Part shown: piece after piece, positions 36,065 to 44,091 of the stretch
Layout: every line of letters starts with the position of its first letter
Numbering within the stretch: position 1 is the stretch's first letter
NCBI GenBank assembly: GCA_030156255.1
Contig: JASGMV010000002.1
Location: 62,001-126,000, forward strand
Direction of reading: 5' to 3'
Source of the DNA: Desulfovibrionales bacterium
Lineage (GTDB): Bacteria; Desulfobacterota; Desulfovibrionia; Desulfovibrionales; Desulfovibrionaceae
Length of the DNA: 64,000 nucleotides
Translations under genes and position numbers: made by a program
The notes under the pieces: generated by a model
Databases searched by the model: none
Seen by the model: the letters and a program-made list of their open reading frames with translations, nothing else
What the model was told of the DNA's origin: nothing

Positions 36065-36068
36065 GATC

Positions 36069-37238
36069 GTGAGCGAGACGTTTCGTTTCCAATTGATGAC
36101 GGATATGCGTTTCGGCTGTGGCTGGTCCAGAGGGCTTGGCGAATTTTTGTCGGAGCGCGGACTGAAGCGCATCGCGGTATTGGCCGATGAAGGCTGCGCC
36201 AGCCATGCAAAATACTTCCCTGAGATTGTCTCTTTGCTGGAGGCGGCGCTGGAACGAGTGGAAGTGCTGCAGCTTCGCGGAAGCGAGGAGCCGGACTACG
36301 ACTACCTTGACAGCGTGGCCGACAAGGTCAAGGCCTTGGGCGAGATGGACGCGTTGGTGGGAATTGGCGGCGGGTCCTGCCTGGACATCACCAAGACCGT
36401 CGCCGTCCTTTTGACCAACCCGGGCCAAGGGATCGAGTATCGCGGTTTCGACAACGTGAAGGTCCCCGGCGTCCCGACGGTGTGTATCCCGACCACGGCC
36501 GGCACGGGCTCCGAGGTGACCATCAACGCCGTGTTCACGGATAAGAAGGAAATGAAGAAACTCGGCGTCAACGGCCGATACATGAACGCGACCTACGCCG
36601 TGCTCGACGCCGAGTGGACCATGAGCTGCCCACAAAGCGTGGCCGTGTCGTCGGGACTGGACGCTATGACGCATACCTTGGAGAGCTTTACCTGCAAGCA
36701 GCACAACGCAATGACTCGGTCCCTGAGCCGGGAGGCGTTCAAGATTTTATATGAAAACCTGCCATGCCTTGTGGAGGAGCCGGAGAATGCGGATCGCCGT
36801 CAGCAACTGCTGCTGGGCAGCTATCTGGCCGCTTCCGCGCTGTTCAATTCCGGATCGGGGATCGCGGGGGCGCTGTCCTACCCCATCGGTGTGCATTTCC
36901 ACGTGCCCCACGGCATTGGCGGCGGAATTTTCCTGGCGTCCGTGGCCCGGTTCAATGTGGAGCGGGGGTACACGGATTACGCCGAGCTGCTGGACATGGT
37001 CGAGCCGCATCCTGATTGGACGGCGGAGCAAAAGAGCAAACGCTTCGTCGAGGCCCTGCAAGCCCTCGCCGACCGCCTGGGCGCGCCGCGTACGCTGGAG
37101 CAGTGGGGGATCAGCAAGGACAACGTTGAAGACGTGGCGAAATTGATGCATCCCTTGCAGGGCGCCTTTGACCAGAATCCGATTTCGTTTGATGCGAAGA
37201 CGGATGCGCTGGCGATGCTAAAGGAGCATGTAGCATGA
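36069..37238 (+). CDS. Iron-containing alcohol dehydrogenase, possible KdnB-like sugar oxidase
   Basis: About 389 residues from GTG 36069, chosen because GGAG is nine bases upstream; GTG 36054 is the longest option. Group III metal ADH: GIGGGSCLDITKTVAVLLTNPG, IPTTAGTGSEVTINAVF and the metal-binding histidines in GLDAMTHTLESF and HVPHGIGGG. The TNPG, YRGFDNVKVP and KLGVN features resemble KdnB, the Kdo 8-oxidase of Shewanella, from memory of that sequence. With the KdnA-like gene at 44092 it may make an amino-ulosonic acid. Substrate is not proven. Confidence 0.75.
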   Translation: MSETFRFQLMTDMRFGCGWSRGLGEFLSERGLKRIAVLADEGCASHAKYFPEIVSLLEAALERVEVLQLRGSEEPDYDYLDSVADKVKALGEMDALVGIGGGSCLDITKTVAVLLTNPGQGIEYRGFDNVKVPGVPTVCIPTTAGTGSEVTINAVFTDKKEMKKLGVNGRYMNATYAVLDAEWTMSCPQSVAVSSGLDAMTHTLESFTCKQHNAMTRSLSREAFKILYENLPCLVEEPENADRRQQLLLGSYLAASALFNSGSGIAGALSYPIGVHFHVPHGIGGGIFLASVARFNVERGYTDYAELLDMVEPHPDWTAEQKSKRFVEALQALADRLGAPRTLEQWGISKDNVEDVAKLMHPLQGAFDQNPISFDAKTDALAMLKEHVA

Positions 37239-37885
37239 CCGGCAAGAAGTACGATTCTTGTACGGAATACTGGATGAATCCTCAGGATTGCACTTTTCGA
37301 GGTGAATTTGAACAGATGTATCAGGAGATTGAAGATCCATGGGGATGTCAGGCGGGAGCATTATCCCTGCACAACAAGATGTTCCTAGATATTCTGTTCG
37401 ATGGTTGTTGCTATAAAAATATTCTGGATGTTGGATGTGGAACCGGCGGTTTTACCAAGCAGCTATTTGAACGAAACAACGGTGGAGCAGTGTGCGGGTG
37501 TGATATTTCCGCTACAGCAGTGCAAAAGGCAAAAAATTTGTATTCGCAAATAGATTTCAGGCAACTCAATATCTTGGATGCGAATGATAACGAATTTGGT
37601 CCTTTTGATATGATCATTTGTTCTGAGATTTTGTGGTATATCTTGGACGGGTTAGAGGCGACATACTCGAAAATGGTTAGTTGGTTGACTTCGGCAGGCA
37701 AGCTCGGCGTGCATCAATTCTTCCCGTCTTGCCAGAATTTTGGCAAGTGTGCGCTGGATGGTCTTAAAGGTTTCGATGCGTTCATAGCGTCTTCCACCTG
37801 TTTGAGCTATGAGCGGAAAGTTGTGAGTTACACGGATGACGGGATGGTCTTACTTGCGACCTTCGTGAAAAAGGACGGGAAGTAG
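37235..37885 (+). CDS. Class I SAM-dependent methyltransferase
   Basis: 216 residues; the ATG overlaps the previous stop. ILDVGCGTGGFTKQLF is motif I and GCDISATAV motif II, with FDMIICSEILWYILDG as motif IV. From here codon use and base composition become strongly AT-rich, which marks the start of the cassette. The acceptor, sugar or otherwise, is unknown. No membrane segment. Confidence 0.82.
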   Translation: MTGKKYDSCTEYWMNPQDCTFRGEFEQMYQEIEDPWGCQAGALSLHNKMFLDILFDGCCYKNILDVGCGTGGFTKQLFERNNGGAVCGCDISATAVQKAKNLYSQIDFRQLNILDANDNEFGPFDMIICSEILWYILDGLEATYSKMVSWLTSAGKLGVHQFFPSCQNFGKCALDGLKGFDAFIASSTCLSYERKVVSYTDDGMVLLATFVKKDGK

Positions 37886-37888
37886 GAT

Positions 37889-39067
37889 ATGGCGAACCGA
37901 TCCATCGTGCTTCTGGTTGAAAACCCTTTTACGCAACGCGATTATGAACGTTTTGGGATTGATATTTTTTTAAAGCGTGGATACCGGGTTAAAATTTTAC
38001 AGGTTACGCCCATTACGAAGCCTCATGTACACCGTTTTGTGGGGTTCAAAAAAATTTGTGATTTTCATTGTATCGTTAATACCTTGCAGCAGTTCCAAAA
38101 TGTTATTGAGAAGAATAAAAATAGTATCGTTATTTCCTTTGTGCAGTATGGACTACTCTCTTTTTGTTTGTTTAGAATGTTGAGTAAATATAATATAAGA
38201 TTATGTGTCTTGGCTTTTTCTGGACCATTTTTCAGCATCAAAGGAAAAGGAAAATGGCTATTTCGGCTGCAAAGAATTTCTATAAGAAACATTATAGATT
38301 ATCTGTTTCGGTATATAAAGCCATGCTGGCTGAATATTAAAGACGCTGATATATGTTTGGTGTTGGGTGGTCAAAGATATGTTGCCCAGGAGCCAATTGG
38401 AGCAGCAACCAAGATAATCTATGGGCATGCTTTTGATTATGACCTTTTCTTAAAGAGAAAGCTGCCGAGTGGTGATCTTAAAGAAAATATTGCAGTATTT
38501 TTAGATGAATATGCACCATACCATCCAGATGATGTCAACGCTGGCGTTACCTCTATTGATGCAACAACATATTATGGCAGGCTGAACAATTTTTTTAACA
38601 AGTTGGAGCAAGAGACTGGCTTACAGGTAGTAGTCGCTGCTCATCCTCGGTCTGACTATGAACTTCACGGGAATGTGTTTGGAAAGCGCAGATTGGAGAA
38701 AGGACAAACCATTGATTTGATTGCTCAGGCCAAGCTTGTCGTCGCTCACATGTCAACCGCGGTCAACTTTGCTATTTTAATGAAGAAGCCAATTCTTTTG
38801 TTCGCAACTGAAGAATTTATGGCGGCCAACGAATGCTTTGTTTTGGCGCTTGCTCAGGCACTGGGAAAAAAGGTTTATGATGCCGAAGATCAAAAGATAA
38901 ATTTTGAAGAAGAAATGAGCATTGACTATGATATTTATGAATTTTACAAAAAAAAATATATTTCTGTACAAAACGATTGTGTAAAAAATTCTTGGGAAAT
39001 TTTATGTGATACCCTGGAAATGAAGATTGACAATGCGGAGAAAATTAATGAGATCCAGTGTAAATAG
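37889..39067 (+). CDS. Unassigned transferase-like surface-glycan protein
   Basis: 392 residues from ATG 37889. No family is recognised with certainty. The C-terminal half has features of GT-B-type or capsule polymer transferases: VVVAAHPRSDYE, then AKLVVAHMSTAVNFAILMKKPILLFAT, where a His-Ser/Thr pair and a following hydrophobic helix resemble nucleotide-sugar-binding loops. The N-terminal half is hydrophobic in places (FVQYGLLSFCLFRML). Strongly AT-rich. Comparable unassigned proteins are encoded at 48270 and 59976. Confidence 0.65.
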   Translation: MANRSIVLLVENPFTQRDYERFGIDIFLKRGYRVKILQVTPITKPHVHRFVGFKKICDFHCIVNTLQQFQNVIEKNKNSIVISFVQYGLLSFCLFRMLSKYNIRLCVLAFSGPFFSIKGKGKWLFRLQRISIRNIIDYLFRYIKPCWLNIKDADICLVLGGQRYVAQEPIGAATKIIYGHAFDYDLFLKRKLPSGDLKENIAVFLDEYAPYHPDDVNAGVTSIDATTYYGRLNNFFNKLEQETGLQVVVAAHPRSDYELHGNVFGKRRLEKGQTIDLIAQAKLVVAHMSTAVNFAILMKKPILLFATEEFMAANECFVLALAQALGKKVYDAEDQKINFEEEMSIDYDIYEFYKKKYISVQNDCVKNSWEILCDTLEMKIDNAEKINEIQCK

Positions 39068-40400
39068 CGAAAAAATTTTTTTTACTGCTGATATCTTGAG
39101 CGAAATTGAATGTCGATCTCTAGCAGATGTTTTGTGTTCGTCATTTGATTTGCTTATGCAACAGTTGCGTTATGCCTTAAAAAATAGCCTATTTTACCAA
39201 AAAAAATTCAAAACCATTGATTTTCGAACCAAGAACTTTAGTTTAGATGCATTTCGAAGTTTACCATTTACTGAGAAAAGTGAGCTTCTTGTAGATCAAG
39301 AGGCGTTTCCTCCTTTTGGGAGTAATCTTTGTGTAGATTTAGCTTCCGTTGTCAGAGTGCATAAGACTTCCGGGACCACGGGGCGACCACTGATCATCGC
39401 ATTGACGGACGAAGACCTTCGCTGGACAAAGCTTGCTGGCGGGCGTTGTTTTTATTCGGCCGGGCTGCGTTCAAGTGATCTTGTTTTTCATTGTTTAAAT
39501 TTTTGTATGTGGGCAGGAGGACTCACTGATTGCCTTAGTTTGGAAAATGTTGGGGCGAGTGTCGTTCCTTTTGGGGTGGGTAATTCTAAGAATCTTATTG
39601 AAATGATGTTATTGTTGAAGCCTTCTGCAATCCATTGCACTCCCTCATATTTATCGAAATTAGAACAATTGCTGCACGAAGATTATTCTCTCAAGCCAGA
39701 ACAGCTTGGTTTAAAGCTTGGTCTCTTTGGTGCAGAGGGGGGACTCGAAGATGCGCACTATAGAAGCAAAATAGAACAAACTTGGGGCATAAGAGCAATA
39801 AACGCCAATTATGGCATGGCCGATGTCCTTGCCACTTTTGGCGCTGAATGTAGCCAACGCGATGGTTTGCATTTTATGGGGCAACATATTCTTTATCCTG
39901 AACTTATTGATCCTCAGCGCATGACTCCTCGTCCAATTGTCGAGGGCGCTGTTGGAGAGCTTGTTCTGACCAATCTATGCAAACAGGCTCAACCGCTCAT
40001 CCGTTATCGAACCCGTGACATCATCGAGGTTATTGCTACCGGCCCATGTTCCTGTGGAAGAGGCGGCATGCGGTTTAGAATTTTGGGGCGCAGCGATGAT
40101 ATGTTCGTTGTGAAAGGTGTTAATGTCTTTCCGAGCACAGTGTCTCACGTTATACGATCCATGCCTGATGTGTTAAGCGGTGAGTATCAAATTTATATTG
40201 ATAAAAATCAACCAATAAAAAAAATGCTTATCAAGCTTGAGTTGAGTGCTGGAGTCCAACTTGTTGAAAGTTTACAGCAAAGAGTAACAACTGCTTTGGC
40301 GTCTAAATTGTCTTTTCATCCTGCCATTGAATTTCTTCCTGCAGGAAGTTTGCCACGAACTGCCGAGAAAACAAAACATGTTTTCAAGCTGCTAGATTAA
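39048..40400 (+). CDS. PaaK-like adenylate-forming ligase
   Basis: 450 residues from ATG 39048, which follows GGAG by eight bases and overlaps the previous gene by 20. The AMP-binding P-loop HKTSGTTGRP lies near 106-114. NANYGMADVLATFGAECSQ, LIRYRTRD, GRSDDMFVVKGVNVFPS and a cysteine pair CSCGRGG match phenylacetate-CoA ligase relatives. It activates a carboxylic acid as the adenylate, then as a thioester. Phenylacetate degradation genes are absent and the glycan context suggests activation of an acyl or amino-acid decoration. No carrier protein gene is adjacent. Confidence 0.82.
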   Translation: MRSSVNSEKIFFTADILSEIECRSLADVLCSSFDLLMQQLRYALKNSLFYQKKFKTIDFRTKNFSLDAFRSLPFTEKSELLVDQEAFPPFGSNLCVDLASVVRVHKTSGTTGRPLIIALTDEDLRWTKLAGGRCFYSAGLRSSDLVFHCLNFCMWAGGLTDCLSLENVGASVVPFGVGNSKNLIEMMLLLKPSAIHCTPSYLSKLEQLLHEDYSLKPEQLGLKLGLFGAEGGLEDAHYRSKIEQTWGIRAINANYGMADVLATFGAECSQRDGLHFMGQHILYPELIDPQRMTPRPIVEGAVGELVLTNLCKQAQPLIRYRTRDIIEVIATGPCSCGRGGMRFRILGRSDDMFVVKGVNVFPSTVSHVIRSMPDVLSGEYQIYIDKNQPIKKMLIKLELSAGVQLVESLQQRVTTALASKLSFHPAIEFLPAGSLPRTAEKTKHVFKLLD

Positions 40401-40502
40401 TATTGTTTTTGTTGAAAAGTTATTTTTTTTACTTTTTAGTGTCGCATTTTAGATTGTGGATGAATGGCATTTTGTGTAATTTATTTTTAATGCGAGGGTG
40501 TT
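40401..40502. other. AT-rich spacer ahead of the radical SAM gene
   Basis: Only about 100 bases, but it is the largest gap in the cassette and very T-rich (a run of eight Ts near 40422-40430). It could hold an internal promoter. GAGGGTGTT directly before ATG 40503 is the ribosome binding site. Confidence 0.35.
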
Positions 40503-41591
40503 ATGGAACGTTTGAAGCACCGTAAAGAAAAAATCACTCCTTTTTTGAAGTCAAAGTTTGAATTTTTAAAAACAAAATATGGAGAACAGCATCCATATTA
40601 CAAAGGATTATCTTTACAATATTTTGTGTCTGATCAGAATACGGATGAAAAATTTGTATTGACTAATCTTAAGCATTATGAGGCAGGCGTTCATATTGCA
40701 GAAGAGCATGGATTTATTCCTGGATTGGAGCGTTTATATCGGAGGACTCTTGTTATAGAGCCTACTTTGGTGTGCTCTGCTCATTGTCAATTTTGCTTGC
40801 GGCAAAACTATACGCAGCACACGTTAAGCGATGAATTATTAGTCGACGTAGCGAAGTATTGTGGTGATTCGAAAAATAGAGACATTCTTAATGAAGTTCT
40901 AATTACTGGCGGGGATCCCTTGTTAATTCCTGCTAAATTAGAATTTTTAATTAATGCGCTCATCAGGTATGCTCCTAATATACGAATTATCCGTATCGGG
41001 TCACGCATTATGACGCAATGCCCGGAAAAATTTGATGCTTCAGTGTTTTCGATTTTTTCCGGCAAGTCTGATGTTCGTTTCGAGTTGGGGACTCAACTCA
41101 ACCATCCGGTTGAATTTTTTCCTGAGGCAGGTGAAATATTCGACCGTGTAAACGAGTTGGGGATTAAAATTTATGCGCAAAATGTCTTGCTGCGTGGAGT
41201 TAATGATGATCTAGAAACCTTGGTCGCCTTATATGAGCTTATGCGGCGCTATAATATTGAATCACATTATTTGTTTCATTGTTGTCCAATTGTTGGCATG
41301 CAGCATTTACGACCTTCGATTGAGAAAAGTTTGGCTTTAGTGCGTGGTTTGAGCATGGGAGGAAAAATTTCCGGCCGTGCAAAACCAATGTTTGCCGCGA
41401 TGACGGATATTGGGAAGATTCTTTTTTATGAGGGCACCATCATTAAGAAAAAAGGGGGCCTCTTATTGCTTCGCAGCGGCTACAAATTGAGTGAGCGAAC
41501 CGATTGGAATCCTTCATATGAAGCGCCTGCTTCTGCACAGGTTGATGAGAATGGTTTTTTAACTGTATGGTATGCTGACGGGGTGGAGTAG
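40503..41591 (+). CDS. KamA-family radical SAM enzyme, probable amino-acid 2,3-aminomutase of new specificity
   Basis: 362 residues. The radical SAM cluster is Cys91, Cys95 and Cys98 (CSAHCQFC). ITGGDPLL, RIIRIGSR, LNHPVEF, QNVLLRGVNDD and SGRAKPMF...GKI match lysine 2,3-aminomutase (KAM) region by region; Lys305 aligns with the PLP lysine. By eye, the two aspartates that hold the lysine side chain in Clostridium KAM (D293, D330) align with Cys261 and Ala298 here, so lysine is an unlikely substrate. The protein is shorter than KAM, lacking its C-terminal zinc region. It would give a beta-amino acid for the neighbouring ligase. Confidence 0.85.
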   Translation: MERLKHRKEKITPFLKSKFEFLKTKYGEQHPYYKGLSLQYFVSDQNTDEKFVLTNLKHYEAGVHIAEEHGFIPGLERLYRRTLVIEPTLVCSAHCQFCLRQNYTQHTLSDELLVDVAKYCGDSKNRDILNEVLITGGDPLLIPAKLEFLINALIRYAPNIRIIRIGSRIMTQCPEKFDASVFSIFSGKSDVRFELGTQLNHPVEFFPEAGEIFDRVNELGIKIYAQNVLLRGVNDDLETLVALYELMRRYNIESHYLFHCCPIVGMQHLRPSIEKSLALVRGLSMGGKISGRAKPMFAAMTDIGKILFYEGTIIKKKGGLLLLRSGYKLSERTDWNPSYEAPASAQVDENGFLTVWYADGVE

Positions 41592-41596
41592 TGGCT

Positions 41597-42703
41597 ATGC
41601 AGTATCAATTTGAATTTCTTGAACTAGAGCAGCTTGGGCAGCTGCAGCGTATTTTATACGATTTCTTTGGGGAAAATTATTATGGAGCGCATGTAGATTA
41701 TTTTAACTGGCAATATCGAGATTCTTTGTTTAGCGAATCTGTTGCTGGGGCGAATAGATATACTGTTTTTGTTGCCAGAGAAGATGATAGAATATTAGCC
41801 TTGGATGCTTTTTTACCATGGAAGACCTATATACGAAAAGAGCCTATCCAAACAATGTGGGATATCGAATGGATAAATACCTCTGATATTAAAGGGATAG
41901 GGCGTAAATTGGTTGCCGAACTTCGCTCTCATTTTGAAATGTATTGCGGTTACGGATTGAATGCGCATTCCACCACTGCTTATGGCAAGTTAGGATTTCG
42001 CATCAATGATTCAATTGAGCGAATGGTCGCAATTCTTGATGCAGAACGCTGTATTGAGGAGTTTGGGGTTATAAACGATGCAGAAAAAGTTTCTTTTTAC
42101 AAAGACAATCAAGCCCAATATGCGCAGTCTTCCTGGGATATCCTTACTTCTGTTGCAGAAATCAGCGAAGCTTATTGGGAAGATGCATTGTCTAATTTCT
42201 GCTGCATTTCTTACAAAGGGCCTCGATATTTAGATTGGAGGTATTTAAGGCATCCATTTTTAAAATATCATCTGATTTCTCTTGATTCAAGGGGAAAGAG
42301 CGGTATAGCCGCTGTGCGACTGGAGCAGATTCGAGGTCGCAATGCTATTGTGCTCAGGATATTGGACTTCTTACCATGCTCTGGAAAAGAAAAAGAGCTT
42401 GCAGTTGCTGTTTGCGCCTTTGGTCGAAAGCATCGGGCTATATTAGCGGATTTTTTTTGTGCTTCTTCTCGATATGCTCAACAATTGCTTACAGTTCCTT
42501 TTTTGCCTTTGTCTTTTCATTCTCTCTATGAGGTCCCGATGCTTTTTCAACCGTTAGAAGTTCGTAAGCGTAAGAGCATCAATATGGTTTGGGATTTTCA
42601 AAAGCATTTTGGTGAACTTGGTTTCGATGACTTTTACGCCACTAAAGCGGATGGTGATCAGGATGTTTTCATTAATCCCGAATACAGCACGGTATCATTC
42701 TGA
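41597..42703 (+). CDS. GNAT-like acyltransferase, possibly duplicated fold
   Basis: About 368 residues from ATG 41597, favoured by GGAG eight bases upstream; GTG 41591 overlaps the previous stop. VDYFNWQYRDS, VFVAREDDRILALDAFLPW and NAHSTTAYGKLGFR resemble the N-terminal GNAT domain of polysaccharide-locus acetyltransferases, and PRYLDWRYLRHPFLKYHLI begins a second, similar half, so a double GNAT or FemAB-like fold is likely. It would transfer an acyl or aminoacyl group from the ligase product. AT-rich. Confidence 0.65.
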   Translation: MQYQFEFLELEQLGQLQRILYDFFGENYYGAHVDYFNWQYRDSLFSESVAGANRYTVFVAREDDRILALDAFLPWKTYIRKEPIQTMWDIEWINTSDIKGIGRKLVAELRSHFEMYCGYGLNAHSTTAYGKLGFRINDSIERMVAILDAERCIEEFGVINDAEKVSFYKDNQAQYAQSSWDILTSVAEISEAYWEDALSNFCCISYKGPRYLDWRYLRHPFLKYHLISLDSRGKSGIAAVRLEQIRGRNAIVLRILDFLPCSGKEKELAVAVCAFGRKHRAILADFFCASSRYAQQLLTVPFLPLSFHSLYEVPMLFQPLEVRKRKSINMVWDFQKHFGELGFDDFYATKADGDQDVFINPEYSTVSF

Positions 42704-44067
42704 TGGATAGTAACTTGGTGTTAGTTGTTCACTGCGTAGACACCGAAGGTCCACTTTATGAGTCAACTGCTGCAACTTTCGAGCGCCTCGAAAAAACGTT
42801 TGGCGTGAGATTAAAGCCGACGCTGGAGCAACTCGACCGTTTAAAACAAGGTCTGGACCTTGAGCCTTCGGTGCGATCTTCCGTAATGGATTTTTTGTCC
42901 GACGACCGCTTGAACTACAACCGCTCTTGGGCTGATGTTGACGCCATGCTGCGCGACATGATGCGCCCCGAATGGCGGTTGCAATACTCTGATGATTTTG
43001 GAAATGGTTACGCATTCAACTGGTTTATTCTTGATCATGTTGGCTTTGAAATCAATCCTCGGCAAAGAGCTTTAGGCTATCATGCCGTTTATGAACACTA
43101 TCTTGAGTTTTTGCAAGAGTATGCTCCTCCTATGGATCGGCTATATTGGCATAATCATCCTGTCTCTTTTTTTCATGAAGCCCATAAAACTTCCAATAAT
43201 TTCAGTTATACGAATCATCATGTGCAAGTCCTGAGTCGCAGGGTCATCGATTACCTCGATTTTCCCGTAGCTTATAGACCTGGTTGTCATTGCGAACGGC
43301 CCGATATCAATCTTTTTTTGGAGATGTGGATACCGTTCGATTACGGCAACCAAGGTATGCCTGAGCGGGCGGAAGATCGTGCGCAAAAGGATGTTTCCGG
43401 TGGTCGATATGGAGATTGGCGCCGGGCGACTTCAGAATGGGAGGTTTATCACCCTGATTTTTATGATTATCAGTCGAAGGGTGGCATGAAGCGGCATGTT
43501 GCACGCTGTCTGAATTTAAACTCTAGGCTTCGCCCTGTCACTGAAGAAGAAATTACCAAGGCTTTTGCGAGGGCTTCCTCCGGCAAGCCGACCATCTTGT
43601 CCGTGACGAACCATGATGAACGTGAGATGAGACCGTATATTGCCCAATTTATGGGTGATGTCCGAAACGTTCAGAAAAAGTTTCCTGACGTTAAGATACG
43701 GCATGCGAACGCTGTGGACGCGATACGTCTTGCGGAAGGTTTGGTGCGGAAAGACCCCGTGAATCTTTCTTTTTCTTGGGATGGACCTCGCCTCGATGTT
43801 AAAACAAATTCATCAATTTGGGGACCGCAGCCCTGGTTATGCTTTAAGACACACGATAAACGGTACATTCATGAGAATTTTGATTTCCAGGAGCCAGGCG
43901 AGTCTTGGAGCTATGTTTTCGATGAAGACACCATCCAATTGGATCAAGTTGAATGCATTGGTGTGGCGACAAATGATGACTATGGAAACACTTCTGTCTA
44001 TCGGCTATATCCTGACCGGAATCTAGATAAGACGGAAGTTATGCATCGTAATGAGCCAGTGTTATAA
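42703..44067 (+). CDS. Polysaccharide deacetylase-like protein of unknown substrate
   Basis: 454 residues; start and previous stop overlap (TGATG). VLVVHCVDTEGPL at the N-terminus, LYWHNHPVSFFHE, YRPGCHCERPDINLFLEMWIPFDYGNQ and TNHDERE recall the Asp/His metal site of NodB-type deacetylases, but the match is loose. A C-terminal beta-rich part (~350-454) may be a separate domain. It is the last AT-rich gene; composition returns toward GC-rich across it. An N-deacetylase would expose an amine for acylation, which is inference. Confidence 0.5.
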   Translation: MDSNLVLVVHCVDTEGPLYESTAATFERLEKTFGVRLKPTLEQLDRLKQGLDLEPSVRSSVMDFLSDDRLNYNRSWADVDAMLRDMMRPEWRLQYSDDFGNGYAFNWFILDHVGFEINPRQRALGYHAVYEHYLEFLQEYAPPMDRLYWHNHPVSFFHEAHKTSNNFSYTNHHVQVLSRRVIDYLDFPVAYRPGCHCERPDINLFLEMWIPFDYGNQGMPERAEDRAQKDVSGGRYGDWRRATSEWEVYHPDFYDYQSKGGMKRHVARCLNLNSRLRPVTEEEITKAFARASSGKPTILSVTNHDEREMRPYIAQFMGDVRNVQKKFPDVKIRHANAVDAIRLAEGLVRKDPVNLSFSWDGPRLDVKTNSSIWGPQPWLCFKTHDKRYIHENFDFQEPGESWSYVFDEDTIQLDQVECIGVATNDDYGNTSVYRLYPDRNLDKTEVMHRNEPVL

Positions 44068-44091
44068 CAATCTATTTTGTGGAGTGCTCCC

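Noticed and set aside
39048-40400. Phenylacetate catabolism role for the PaaK-like ligase
   Set aside because: No other paa gene is present, and the neighbours are glycan genes.
40503-41591. Lysine 2,3-aminomutase or EpmB as a definite name
   Set aside because: The lysine-specific aspartates are missing by eye and the context is glycan synthesis, so only the family name is used.
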